Of a stretch of DNA of 64,000 nucleotides, positions 1-9,260 are shown piece after piece. Positions within the stretch are counted from its first letter, which is position 1; each line of letters starts with the position of its first letter. Location of the stretch: NCBI RefSeq assembly GCF_020829595.1, contig NZ_JAIVFW010000019.1:43176-107175 (forward strand), in the 5' to 3' direction. The translations under genes and the position numbers were made by a program. This stretch comes from Nostoc sp. CHAB 5844. GTDB taxonomy: Bacteria; Cyanobacteriota; Cyanobacteriia; Cyanobacteriales; Nostocaceae. A model generated the notes under the pieces. It was not told the DNA's origin. It saw only the letters and a program-made list of their open reading frames with translations, and did no database searches.

Positions 1-1
1 G

Positions 2-94
2 GAGATAAAAGTTGTGATTGAGGCAATTAATTGTGAAATATATAAACTCAAAGAAGAAATTCAAAATTTTGAAAAAACTATAAAATATTATTGA
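2..94 (+). CDS. C-terminal fragment of an unidentified protein, cut by the window edge
   Basis: An open frame runs from the left edge to a TGA at 92-94 and encodes about 30 residues rich in Lys, Glu and Ile (ending KTIKYY). The tail resembles a short amphipathic or coiled-coil helix. No family can be named from so little sequence. The next gene starts 176 bp downstream on the same strand, so it may be the preceding member of the T4SS-like cluster or an unrelated gene. That it is coding at all is an inference. Confidence 0.4.
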   Translation, partial: EIKVVIEAINCEIYKLKEEIQNFEKTIKYY

Positions 95-270
95 TTTTAC
101 TCAATGTTAAGAATTGATTAACTTGTCCTTAATAATTAATAAGAACATGAATATATATCATGCTTGTAGTACATAATTTCTCTTATATGAATAATCATTT
201 GTGTTAAATTAACATGGTTTTCTGGAAGCAACAACTAAATTTTTTAATAAATAACTAAGGAAATTCACAA

Positions 271-900
271 ATGTCTAGACAGGGTTATCGTGCAGGCAAC
301 ATTCGCAAGATTGTAAATAATAGCGCTGGCAAAAAATTGCCTAAAATTCAGGCTACTTTGGAATTTTGGCGCATTAGCTTCATAGAATCAGTCCCCTTCT
401 TACTGGCTTGTGCCGTATTTTTGAGCGTTATCAGCTTCAAAAGTCCAGTCTTACTTTTTTGTTTACTAATTGGCAGTTTAATCGTTATATCAATACAACA
501 AATTGGGCAACAAGTCAATTTACCGCCATGCTGGCGCATAGCACTACAAATATTGACACCAGTTGTGATTCTGAGCTTATTTTGGTTAGATTACTTTGCC
601 GCCCCTGCACACGCCCAATTTTTTAAGCGAGCCGAAGATTTTTTCAAAAATAATCTTACACAAGGTACAACTACTAATAATGCTGGTACACAAACAGCAG
701 TTAGTTTAATATTTAACGTCTTGCGGGGGATTTACTTGCTTTATATTGCAGTTTCTTTGATTGGGGTAATTAACGCAGTACGTAAAGATGAAGATTGGCA
801 AAGTATAGCAAGAACACCTTTATTAGTTGTGCTTGCTGTCACAATTGCTGATGTTCTGACAGGCTTCGTGATTGGTAATAGTAATACTAGTAATCCGTAG
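271..900 (+). CDS. VirB2-like pilin precursor (T4SS-like cluster)
   Basis: 209 residues. The N-terminal half has hydrophobic segments at about 37-76 and 88-110, followed by a signal-peptidase-like site AHA/QFF after residue 115. The predicted mature part of about 94 residues has two further hydrophobic helices (about 143-169 and 183-203). A long leader followed by a small two-helix product is the architecture of VirB2/TrbC pilins. Position supports this: it is immediately followed by VirB3-like and VirB4-like genes, the usual B2-B3-B4 order. The leader is longer than in the textbook family. Known: VirB2 subunits are inserted in the inner membrane and polymerise into a pilus. Inferred: this protein does the same. 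The start ATG at 271 follows an AAGGAA-type ribosome binding site. Confidence 0.55.
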   Translation: MSRQGYRAGNIRKIVNNSAGKKLPKIQATLEFWRISFIESVPFLLACAVFLSVISFKSPVLLFCLLIGSLIVISIQQIGQQVNLPPCWRIALQILTPVVILSLFWLDYFAAPAHAQFFKRAEDFFKNNLTQGTTTNNAGTQTAVSLIFNVLRGIYLLYIAVSLIGVINAVRKDEDWQSIARTPLLVVLAVTIADVLTGFVIGNSNTSNP

Positions 901-919
901 TAGATGATTCAATGATTGT

Positions 920-1297
920 ATGTCTGAAGAACGAGAGCAAGATTTTCGTCCAGTCAATCAAATATTAGGCACACAACCTTCATTAGGGCCAATTCCTGCC
1001 GATCAAATTTTTCCTTGGTTAGTAATTGCCCTAACTTCATACTTTATTATCAATGGCGTTTTTGGTGGCTTATTCGCTGATGATTTTCAAAAATGGTTGT
1101 GGACAGTCTTAATCGCTGGTTGGGGCATAGCAACTTGGTGGATATTATCTGGTGGTAGGAGTTGGCGTTTTTTAAGTAAATTTATCGGAGTTCCCACTTG
1201 GACTAGAGGCTTTGCTCGTTATCAAAGCTTGCTGGAAATTAATCATGAAGCAAAAAATCGGAAAAAAAAGCATCGGCAACCCAGGAAACGAAAGTAG
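920..1297 (+). CDS. VirB3-like inner-membrane protein
   Basis: 125 residues with two adjacent transmembrane helices (about 30-50 and 54-78) and a strongly basic C-terminus ending in Lys/Arg clusters. Small two-helix proteins directly upstream of a VirB4 ATPase are typically VirB3, which associates with VirB4 at the inner membrane. The 3' end overlaps the downstream ATPase gene by about 53 nt in another frame, which suggests translational coupling. The assignment rests on size, topology and gene order rather than on a recognised motif. Confidence 0.5.
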   Translation: MSEEREQDFRPVNQILGTQPSLGPIPADQIFPWLVIALTSYFIINGVFGGLFADDFQKWLWTVLIAGWGIATWWILSGGRSWRFLSKFIGVPTWTRGFARYQSLLEINHEAKNRKKKHRQPRKRK

Positions 1298-3992
1298 ATT
1301 AACGCCCTTTGAAGACGCTCTACACCTAGCAACAATGCTACGCATTGCAGTGGATGGACGTGATCTTGGCGCTTATATTTTGGCTAAAGGCACTCAAAGA
1401 GATAGATTTTGCTTTGTCTTTGGTTTTGAATGTAAAGGCATCCATACCACCTTAAGAACTGAACAAATAAATACTATATTTAATAATATTGAATCTGGTC
1501 TCAAAGATATCCCCGAAGGCGAAAGAATGACATTACACATGGGGTCTTTTAGTTCAGATAAACAGCGACAACGAGAATTAGCAGATTTAATAAAACGTAC
1601 TCCTTCTAACGATATTAAATATTTAGTCATGGCAGAACGAGCCAGAATTAGAGAACTTACTACTTCTGGAATTCGCAAGCCAAAATTTTTGCGGATTTAT
1701 GTAACTTATACTGTAGAACCAAATTCTACTAATGCTGAGGATTGGATTGAAAAATTATTAGCCAGGGCCGAATCATGGTGGCTAAAATTTAAAGGCGAAC
1801 TCGAAGAAATAGAAAATCAACGCATTGAAACTGTTATTACCGAAGCTTATAAACAAGGTTTTTGCCGTTGGGAACAAATATTATCTAACAAAATGGGGTT
1901 AGATATTAAACCCTTAAACGCTGAGGAACTTTGGGAAGAAGTATGGTTGAGATTTAACGATACACCACCTATAGAAATTCCCCAATTACTGACATTAGAC
2001 GAAACCGGACTGCACGAACAAGTTAATTCTGACTTAGCCAGTAGCAAATTGTTGGTTGAAAATATCCACAGTACAACTTTGCTGATGGAATCTAGTGTGC
2101 CTTGTGCCGATCGCCGCTGGGTAAATATTAACAATCATTACATCGGCACGATGGCTTTTCTGGAAAAACCAGGTGGTTGGCCAAATAAATTTTCGCAACT
2201 GCGGTACTTATGGGAACTCTTGGCTAGAGAAACAGTAGTCGATACAGAGATTTTTTGTCAGTTAACAGCAGCCAATCCTGCCATAGTCAAAACAACATTA
2301 CAACGAGTCTTGAAGCAGTCAAATGTCTCAGCACTATTGGCGCAAGAAAAGAGTAAAACAATTGATGTCAACGCCCAATTAAAATTAAAAAAATCGGTGG
2401 CAGCCCAAGAACAATTGTATGAAGGAGCCGTACCGATTCATGCAGGAATTGCCATTTTTGTGCATCGCCCCACCCAGGCAAAATTAGATGAAGCCATCAG
2501 ATATATCGAAAACTGTTTTCAACGTCCAGCGCAGGTAATTCGAGAAACAGAATATGCTTGGAAAGTTTGGCTGCAATCTCTACCAATAGTTTGGGAAGGA
2601 TTGTTAGTCAAACCATTTAACCGCAGACAGTTATATTTAACTAGTGAAGTGCCAGGATTAATGCCTTTAGTGATGACGAAAGCCGGAGATAAATATGGCT
2701 TTGAGTTGGTAGCAGAAGAAGGCGGCACACCCATACATTTAGATATGTTTAACCAACACAAAAATTTAGCCTTGTTTGCTACTACTCGTGCAGGTAAATC
2801 AGTGTTGGTATCGGGAATTTTAACTCAAGCTTTAGCCCATAATATTCCGGTTGTCGCCTTAGATTTCCCCAAACCAGATGGCTCATCTACCTTCACCGAC
2901 TATACCGAGTTTATGGAAGGGAATGGGGCGTACTTTGATATTTCCAAACAATCGAATAACTTATTTGAACAACCAGATTTGCGATCGCTCAGTGCCGAAG
3001 ACCAACGCGATCGCTTGCTTGATTATGTCGCCTTTCTCGAATCAGCCTTAATGACAATGGTATTAGGCTCATCTAGCGAAAATCAACTGCTGGCTCAAAC
3101 TGTACGTTCCCTCCTCAACCTCGCACTGGGAGCCTTCTTTGCCGATGAAGGTATCCAAGAACGATATCGCCTCGCCATCAACGGCGGATTTGGCAGCCCA
3201 GAATGGCAAAAAACACCGACTTTAAACGATTTCCTCTATTTCTGCTCACCAGAACATTTACGTCTCGATTCTGTCAGCGGTAGAGTTAAAGATGCACTCA
3301 GTCAAATTCAACTCCGCTTGCGGTTTTGGCTGTCTAGTCGGGTGGGACAAGCGATTTCTTCACCATCCAGCTTTCCCACCGATGCCCAACTTTTGGTTTT
3401 CGCCCTCCGCAACCTTGCCGATAACGAAGATGCTGCCGTCCTTTCTTTAAGTGCTTATTCCGCCGCCTTGCGACGTGCATTAAGCAGTCCCGCTTCTATC
3501 TTCTTTATTGATGAAGCCCCAATTCTATTTGAATTTGACCAAATTTCTGACTTAGTGGGCAGAATTTGCGCCAACGGTGCAAAAGCCGGCATTAGAGTTA
3601 TCTTATCCGCTCAAGACCCCGATACCATTGCTAAATCGAAAGCATCATCAAAAATTCTGCAAAACTTGTCAACCAGATTAATCGGTCGTATTCAACCAGT
3701 TGCAGTTGATAGCTTCGTTAATATTTTGAAATATCCCCGCGATATTATTGCGCGTAATGCCTCCGAAAGCTTTTTTCCGCGCAAAGAAGGAGTTTATAGC
3801 CAATGGTTATTAGATGATAACGGCATTTATACATTTTGCCGCTACTATCCAGGTTACGAACAATTAGCAGTAGTCGCTAATAACCCCCACGAACAAACTG
3901 CCCGGAGAAAAGCTATGCAACAACACAGTGATAAATACGAAGCAGTTTCTATATTTGCCCGTCAGTTATTAGCTTCTTTGCGGGGTGGATAA
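1245..3992 (+). CDS. VirB4/TraC-type ATPase of a type IV secretion system
   Basis: About 915 residues from ATG 1245; a TTG at 1212 is an upstream alternative start. A Walker A motif (TTRAGKSVLVSG) lies near residue 512 and a Walker B (SIFFIDEAP) near 752. The order is an N-terminal domain, then the RecA-like NTPase, and the length fits VirB4-type proteins, which energise pilus biogenesis and substrate transfer at the inner membrane. It is embedded between VirB3-like and VirB5/B6-like genes. No relaxase or VirD4 coupling protein is visible in the window. The ATPase family assignment is strong. The system's substrate (DNA or protein) is unknown. Confidence 0.8.
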   Translation: MKQKIGKKSIGNPGNESRLTPFEDALHLATMLRIAVDGRDLGAYILAKGTQRDRFCFVFGFECKGIHTTLRTEQINTIFNNIESGLKDIPEGERMTLHMGSFSSDKQRQRELADLIKRTPSNDIKYLVMAERARIRELTTSGIRKPKFLRIYVTYTVEPNSTNAEDWIEKLLARAESWWLKFKGELEEIENQRIETVITEAYKQGFCRWEQILSNKMGLDIKPLNAEELWEEVWLRFNDTPPIEIPQLLTLDETGLHEQVNSDLASSKLLVENIHSTTLLMESSVPCADRRWVNINNHYIGTMAFLEKPGGWPNKFSQLRYLWELLARETVVDTEIFCQLTAANPAIVKTTLQRVLKQSNVSALLAQEKSKTIDVNAQLKLKKSVAAQEQLYEGAVPIHAGIAIFVHRPTQAKLDEAIRYIENCFQRPAQVIRETEYAWKVWLQSLPIVWEGLLVKPFNRRQLYLTSEVPGLMPLVMTKAGDKYGFELVAEEGGTPIHLDMFNQHKNLALFATTRAGKSVLVSGILTQALAHNIPVVALDFPKPDGSSTFTDYTEFMEGNGAYFDISKQSNNLFEQPDLRSLSAEDQRDRLLDYVAFLESALMTMVLGSSSENQLLAQTVRSLLNLALGAFFADEGIQERYRLAINGGFGSPEWQKTPTLNDFLYFCSPEHLRLDSVSGRVKDALSQIQLRLRFWLSSRVGQAISSPSSFPTDAQLLVFALRNLADNEDAAVLSLSAYSAALRRALSSPASIFFIDEAPILFEFDQISDLVGRICANGAKAGIRVILSAQDPDTIAKSKASSKILQNLSTRLIGRIQPVAVDSFVNILKYPRDIIARNASESFFPRKEGVYSQWLLDDNGIYTFCRYYPGYEQLAVVANNPHEQTARRKAMQQHSDKYEAVSIFARQLLASLRGG

Positions 3993-4072
3993 CATTCTAG
4001 TTTCGTAATCTTAAATTCTTTGTAAGAAACTACAAATGACAAGTGACAAATAACAAATGACAATTAAAACTT

Positions 4073-4852
4073 ATGCGTAAAACAACTCTATTAACAATAG
4101 CTTTTTCCAGCTTATTAATTCTACCAGCAATGGCACAACTAGGAAAAGTCTGGACTGATTTCCAATATTACTCTGTAGATTTACAAAACTATCTCAGAAG
4201 TAATGTGAATGAAACTTTCAGACCACTAGATATTAGAACTCAAGGTGCGCTCAGTAATTACAGTGGCGAATTGAATATACCAGATCCAGTTTCTGCTGGT
4301 AAACAAGTACGCGACGATATTATTATTAACTCCATATCAGGAAGATATGAAAATAATTCAGCAGTCAATGGCGCAGGAGTAAGTAATGAAGTCAATCGCA
4401 TAGTTACTCGTGGGGCTGTTGTTAGTGTTCTTGGTAGAGACGGACAAGTGCGCCTAAAAACTAAATTAGAAGATACAGAAAGAAGTATAGAAATCATTGC
4501 CCAAACTATTGAAGATGCTGATAGTTTTTTTGATGATCTTAAAAACCAGGTATGTAAAATAACAACTGGAGCAGGTGGAGTAGCAAATGTTGCTAATCAA
4601 GGTTTATGTCAATCAAGTATACAACAAGAAACAACTGTTAAAATCCTCCAAGAACAAGCAAAAATTAACGCCGAAAATCTGGCTCAAACAATCCAAACAA
4701 ATCAAACTGTACAATACACTAATTTAAATTTAGCTAATATTTCCCAGCAAGTAGAAGAAGCAAATCGCGCTCGTCGAGTTGATTCCGCAGCAGAAGCAGC
4801 ACGACTTTTACGGACTTCTTCTCAAATAGATTTATTTGGGCGAAAACCATAA
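4073..4852 (+). CDS. secreted VirB5-like protein
   Basis: 259 residues with a clear signal peptide (basic MRK, hydrophobic core, cleavage after AMA near residue 21). The mature part is mostly helical and polar, with Gln/Asn/Glu-rich stretches at about 190-245 that look coiled-coil, and two cysteines (in QVCK and GLCQ) about 20 residues apart. Position between VirB4-like and VirB6-like genes matches VirB5, a periplasmic minor pilin or adhesin tip with an all-helical fold. No diagnostic motif was recognised, so the VirB5 label is inferred from context, signal peptide and helical composition. Confidence 0.45.
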   Translation: MRKTTLLTIAFSSLLILPAMAQLGKVWTDFQYYSVDLQNYLRSNVNETFRPLDIRTQGALSNYSGELNIPDPVSAGKQVRDDIIINSISGRYENNSAVNGAGVSNEVNRIVTRGAVVSVLGRDGQVRLKTKLEDTERSIEIIAQTIEDADSFFDDLKNQVCKITTGAGGVANVANQGLCQSSIQQETTVKILQEQAKINAENLAQTIQTNQTVQYTNLNLANISQQVEEANRARRVDSAAEAARLLRTSSQIDLFGRKP

Positions 4853-4880
4853 TAATTAGTTTAAAAAAATGTGAATTAAA

Positions 4881-5936
4881 ATGCAGCTTTATTTTCAACA
4901 AGTTTTTCCAGGCATTACTGATACTCTTGAAAACGGAGCAACAACAGCTAGAAGTATTGCTGAAAGTTGGGACAATCAATGGGTAGAGTTATTACAAAAT
5001 AACACAAGTAATAACTTATATGGAGCTATAACAAATTTAGGTGTATTCTTTGCTGTTGGTACTCTTTTATTTTTTATGGTGCAATGGCTCAAAGATGTTA
5101 TTTACAGTGAATATTCTCGCCCTATATCTGGGTTAATTTGGCCTTTTGTTGTTGTAGTTTTATTGAGTAATCCTGGCAATGGTAGCGTTCTTTCAAACCT
5201 CACTTTGGGTGTCAGGAATTTTATCAATACGGTGAATCAACAAGTAGTAGCCACAGCAGATGCAGAACAAACTTATCAGCAAGCAATCAACATGAGTGTG
5301 GCTGAAGAAGTAGCAGGTTCTTTACTGCGTCCTTGTCAAGCACTCACTGGAGACCAACAAACTCAATGTTTGAACAAAGCTAGTGATCAAATTGATGACC
5401 TGTGGCAAGAATATAGAAATCTCTACGGAAATAGAACTTGGATAGATAGGTTAGAAAATCAAGTTAATCAAATTAAATTCGGTACGGGAATTGCTAATGG
5501 AATTGTCACTGATACTGCATTTAATGCATTGCTAGGGAATACAGGACAAACAACAATTAAAAACTTTTTAATTTCATTACAATATGCTTTTCAAAATTTG
5601 CTAGAAGCTACGATGTTACTGATAGCAGCTTTAGGGCCAATAGCAGTAGGTGCATCATTACTGCCAGTAGCTGGTAAACCAATTTTTGCTTGGATAACAG
5701 GGTTTTTAGCAGCAGGAATTGCTAAAATTTCTTTCAATATTGTTGCAGCATTAACAGCCGCAGTTATTGTTAACGGCCCAGGACAAGATATCAATGTCAG
5801 TCCTGATTTAATGTGGTTCATCATCTTTTTAGGAGTTTTAGCACCTTTGTTATCTTTATTATTAGCAGCGGCTGGAGGGTTTGCTGTTTTTAGCGCTATT
5901 AGTAATACTGAAACTTTGGTGAGGAATCGGATATAG
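4881..5936 (+). CDS. VirB6/TrbL-like polytopic membrane protein
   Basis: 351 residues. Hydrophobic helices occur near 50-70 and 82-100, and at least three more lie in the C-terminal third (about 235-260, 268-290, 310-340). A long polar loop of about 110 residues separates the two hydrophobic blocks and contains two Cys residues (PCQALTG, TQCLNK). This pattern, with a large central loop and the position downstream of VirB4/B5-like genes, matches VirB6/TrbL, which forms part of the inner-membrane translocation channel. Inferred from topology and gene order. It is 28 nt downstream of the previous gene. Confidence 0.55.
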   Translation: MQLYFQQVFPGITDTLENGATTARSIAESWDNQWVELLQNNTSNNLYGAITNLGVFFAVGTLLFFMVQWLKDVIYSEYSRPISGLIWPFVVVVLLSNPGNGSVLSNLTLGVRNFINTVNQQVVATADAEQTYQQAINMSVAEEVAGSLLRPCQALTGDQQTQCLNKASDQIDDLWQEYRNLYGNRTWIDRLENQVNQIKFGTGIANGIVTDTAFNALLGNTGQTTIKNFLISLQYAFQNLLEATMLLIAALGPIAVGASLLPVAGKPIFAWITGFLAAGIAKISFNIVAALTAAVIVNGPGQDINVSPDLMWFIIFLGVLAPLLSLLLAAAGGFAVFSAISNTETLVRNRI

Positions 5937-6072
5937 CACAAAAAGGCTGAAGTATAAAGTCTGAAGTATGAAATGAAGAAAATAGTATAATAAGGCTTTC
6001 AGCAATTTAAAAAAAGACTTTCTTCTCCTACTCACCACTCCCCATTCTCTATGTCTCTTGAAAGGTGATCGT

Positions 6073-6900
6073 ATGGCTAATTTGCTCAAAAAAAGACAGC
6101 AAAAACAAACAGGAAGTGTGTTAACAACTTTTGCGATCGCCACTTTTAGTTTGCAAATCTTAGTGTTAATTTTATTTATTATTCAAGGCTTAAATATTCG
6201 CCAACTGAGTCTGAGAAAACCACCTAACTTTGTGCAGATGATTGATGGTAAGTCACCCGTCGCAACTGATAACTTAGAAAGAGACTCTGAAACAATTCGC
6301 CGATTCGTTAGTAAAACGATGATCGCTATGTTTAACTGGTCGGGAAACTTACCACCGCAAACTATCGAAGAAGTCGCTAAACCTAAACCAGATCCTGGAA
6401 TACAGGTGAAAACTATCAAAGGTGGTAATAGAAACGTTACTACAAGTACTTGGATAGCTAGTTTTGCAATTTCTGAAGATTTTCGTAAAGGTTTATTAAG
6501 TGCGATCGCAGAACTAACCCCACCAGAAGTTTTTGCTAACAACACTAGCCAAAGCATCACAGCACAATTAGTTATCAAGCGCCTATATCCTCCCCAAAAA
6601 ATCGCCCCTGGTAAATGGCGCGTTGGGATGGTAGCCGACTTAGTTCAACTCAAACGTTCTGACAACCGCCGCAGAGTCACAGCATTCAATAAAGATTTAT
6701 TAGTACGTGCAGTTGATTATTTTCCTTATCCTCTGGGCGAAAATAACACAGACTTACAAAAAGCAATTTATAGCACTCGCACAGACAAACTAGAAGTTTA
6801 TGAAATTCGGAATTTATGTTTAATAGATGAATATAATAGCCCAGAAAATAAAACAAATCAATGTCTTAATAATAGAAGAAACAATACTTTTCTTAGATAA
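6073..6900 (+). CDS. VirB8-like bitopic membrane protein, first copy
   Basis: 275 residues from ATG 6073; an in-frame TTG at 6058 is possible but has weaker support. A short cytoplasmic basic N-terminus is followed by one transmembrane helix (about 21-40) and a periplasmic domain. It shares with the next gene the segment ETIRRFV followed by a Trp-Ser pair and PPQT, so the two are paralogues. One helix plus a periplasmic domain of about 200 residues next to VirB10- and VirB9-like genes is the VirB8 architecture, the assembly hub of the inner-membrane complex. Identification is by architecture and context. Confidence 0.5.
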   Translation: MANLLKKRQQKQTGSVLTTFAIATFSLQILVLILFIIQGLNIRQLSLRKPPNFVQMIDGKSPVATDNLERDSETIRRFVSKTMIAMFNWSGNLPPQTIEEVAKPKPDPGIQVKTIKGGNRNVTTSTWIASFAISEDFRKGLLSAIAELTPPEVFANNTSQSITAQLVIKRLYPPQKIAPGKWRVGMVADLVQLKRSDNRRRVTAFNKDLLVRAVDYFPYPLGENNTDLQKAIYSTRTDKLEVYEIRNLCLIDEYNSPENKTNQCLNNRRNNTFLR

Positions 6901-6951
6901 ATTTCTGACAAATAAAAATAATTAAACCCACTTTTTATTAACATAGTATTC

Positions 6952-7632
6952 ATGCAAATACTCAAAACCGAAAATAAAAAAAGTAATATTTTACCTTTAT
7001 TTGCCGTTGCTACCTGCGGATTAAATGTATTCGTCTTACTATTATTAATGTTTCATGGGTCTATGTTACAAGCTCTGAAACTACAACTAACACCGCAAAG
7101 TTTGGTACAACTTGTAGATGGTCAAGCCATAACTGTAGATCCTAAACCAAGCTTTGAAAGATATCCCGAAACAATTCGCCGCTTTGTTGGGGAAACCATG
7201 AGCCTCATGTTAACTTGGTCAGAGCAACAACCACCACAAACAGCCTGGGATATCAGTTCTCAAATGTTATCTAATAACATTAAACAAAAACTACTATTAG
7301 AAATAACAAATTTAAAATCAGACTCACAATTTCAAACTATCAATAAAGGAAGTGAATACCTATTAATTATCGATAGTATTTCCCAGCCCACTAAAATCAC
7401 AGATGGAACTTGGAAACTAGAAATGTATGCTCATCAATTAAGTTTTAGTAATTACGACAAGTTAGGAGAATCAAATCCTTTTAATAAACAAATTTTAATC
7501 CGAGTCGTCGATGAAGCCGTGACATCATTACCGGAAAAACCCCAGCCTTGGCATTTAGCCGCTCATCGCCTTGGCGAAGCGAGATTAGAAATTTACAATA
7601 TATGTGACATAAAAGACAAAAATTGTTCTTAA
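6952..7632 (+). CDS. VirB8-like bitopic membrane protein, second copy
   Basis: 226 residues, with one transmembrane helix near residues 15-35 and a periplasmic remainder. It carries the segment YPETIRRFVGETM and a following LTWSEQQPPQT, matching the preceding gene, so a tandem duplication with divergence is likely. The two copies may form a hetero-oligomer in place of a VirB8 homo-oligomer; this is inference. It starts 51 bp after the first copy and ends 22 bp before the VirB10-like gene, consistent with one operon. Confidence 0.5.
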   Translation: MQILKTENKKSNILPLFAVATCGLNVFVLLLLMFHGSMLQALKLQLTPQSLVQLVDGQAITVDPKPSFERYPETIRRFVGETMSLMLTWSEQQPPQTAWDISSQMLSNNIKQKLLLEITNLKSDSQFQTINKGSEYLLIIDSISQPTKITDGTWKLEMYAHQLSFSNYDKLGESNPFNKQILIRVVDEAVTSLPEKPQPWHLAAHRLGEARLEIYNICDIKDKNCS

Positions 7633-7654
7633 CATTATCACCAAGCTATATACT

Positions 7655-9226
7655 ATGACTTCTTATTCCATTTCTTCAGAACTTCCTGCTCAAAGTCTGG
7701 CGAATCGTCCCAACCCTGATTCGCAAAAACAAACAGAATCTTCAGACTGGGAATCTAAAATTGCCAGACTAGTAGGTTTTGAAGACGAATCAAAAACTGT
7801 GAATGTCGAAGCCACAGAAGAACCAGACATTCCAGAGGCTTTGACTTCTGAACCAGAAGAAGTTAAAACTACCCAACCTCTGTCGGCAAATCCTTTTGCG
7901 AAATTAACTTTAGTCGGTTCTGCCACCTTAGTAGTAGTTTTGTTAGCTGGTGGTTTTTTATCACAACTCATGAGTGGCAGCGGTCAAAAGTCTAATAATA
8001 AAGTTGTTACTGTTCCTACCCCAGCACCAGCCACTGCTCCTCGTCAGCAAGACCTACAACAAGAAATCGAGGATTTAAAAACAAAATTAGCCCTAGCTGA
8101 ACAAGCAGATGAAGTCGCAGCATCTCAACAAAGTCTCAGAAATCCAGCCAGATTAGTTTCGCGGGTGGATACTAGACCTAACCGCGAAACCACAAGAAAT
8201 GTCCGGCCAGCAGTACAAGCACAACCACAAATAGTATATGTTCCTCGTGCAGCTAATCCTGCATCAATCAGACCTGCTGTTGTTACCCCTATCCCCGAAA
8301 GTCGGCCAGTCCCGGAATTTTCTCCGCCACCACAACCAGTAGTGATAACTCCACCTGCTCCACCAGATCCGCTTCAGGAGTGGGCAAAGTTAGCTAAATT
8401 AGGCAGTTATGGACAAGTTTCGACAACTGGAACATCTGCGGTTAATGTTAGTCAAGTTCCCCCACCTAACAACGATACAGTTACCTCACCAGAGCTAACA
8501 CAACCGCAGAATCAACCACAACCGCAGCCAAATCCCGGACTTAGCACAACCCAAAATCAAGGGGGGCCAAAGACTGTAGCTGTTGGCACTAGTACCAAGG
8601 CTGTGGTAGCTACAGCAATTTTTGGAGAAACTACCAGATCGAGAAATAACGACAAAGACGACGAAGACAAAAACGTATTTGTTATTCAATTAAAACAACC
8701 TTTAAAATCTACAGATGGTCAAGTTGCCATTCCTGCAAAAACTGAGTTATTGGCTGAAATTAAATCTCTTTCCGAACAAGGTTTGTTGCAGTTGAATGTC
8801 ACCAAAGTTGTCTCGCAAAAAGATGGTGTGATTTCAGAAACAACCTTGCCGAAAAACGCCATTATTATTCGTGGTGTCAAAGGTAGACCTTTAATAGCAA
8901 ACAAGTTTCCTAATTCAGGTGGCGCTATAGCCAGTATGGATTTAGGGTTATTTGTGTTGGGTGGTATTGGTAAAGCCGCAGAGTTATTTAACCGTACAGA
9001 GGCTCAAGTTGTAACTACAACGGCTACAGGCACTATCGTGAGCAATACTAATCCCAGACGCAATATTTTAGCTGGTATTTTGGAAGGTGGTTTTAACTCT
9101 GTAGTTCCCCAAATTTCCCAACGCAATCAACAGGCAATTGCTCAATTAACTCAACAAACTAACGTGTGGTTTATAGCTGCTGGCAAAGAAGTGGAAGTAT
9201 ACGTTAATCAACAAATGCAGTTTTAA
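7655..9226 (+). CDS. VirB10/TrbI-like envelope-spanning protein
   Basis: 523 residues: a cytoplasmic acidic N-terminus, one transmembrane helix (about 88-108), a coiled segment (about 128-155), then a long Pro/Gln-rich linker (about 200-300) and a C-terminal beta-rich domain (about 310-523). The end (WFIAAGKEVEVYVNQQMQF) resembles the terminal strand motif of TrbI/VirB10, as does the stretch AIPAKTELLAEI. VirB10 spans inner and outer membranes as the core-complex gate, with the proline-rich region crossing the periplasm. This is among the better-supported assignments of the cluster. Confidence 0.65.
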   Translation: MTSYSISSELPAQSLANRPNPDSQKQTESSDWESKIARLVGFEDESKTVNVEATEEPDIPEALTSEPEEVKTTQPLSANPFAKLTLVGSATLVVVLLAGGFLSQLMSGSGQKSNNKVVTVPTPAPATAPRQQDLQQEIEDLKTKLALAEQADEVAASQQSLRNPARLVSRVDTRPNRETTRNVRPAVQAQPQIVYVPRAANPASIRPAVVTPIPESRPVPEFSPPPQPVVITPPAPPDPLQEWAKLAKLGSYGQVSTTGTSAVNVSQVPPPNNDTVTSPELTQPQNQPQPQPNPGLSTTQNQGGPKTVAVGTSTKAVVATAIFGETTRSRNNDKDDEDKNVFVIQLKQPLKSTDGQVAIPAKTELLAEIKSLSEQGLLQLNVTKVVSQKDGVISETTLPKNAIIIRGVKGRPLIANKFPNSGGAIASMDLGLFVLGGIGKAAELFNRTEAQVVTTTATGTIVSNTNPRRNILAGILEGGFNSVVPQISQRNQQAIAQLTQQTNVWFIAAGKEVEVYVNQQMQF

Positions 9227-9260
9227 TTTTTCATTTTGATCTAGTTTAGCGATCGCAGTT

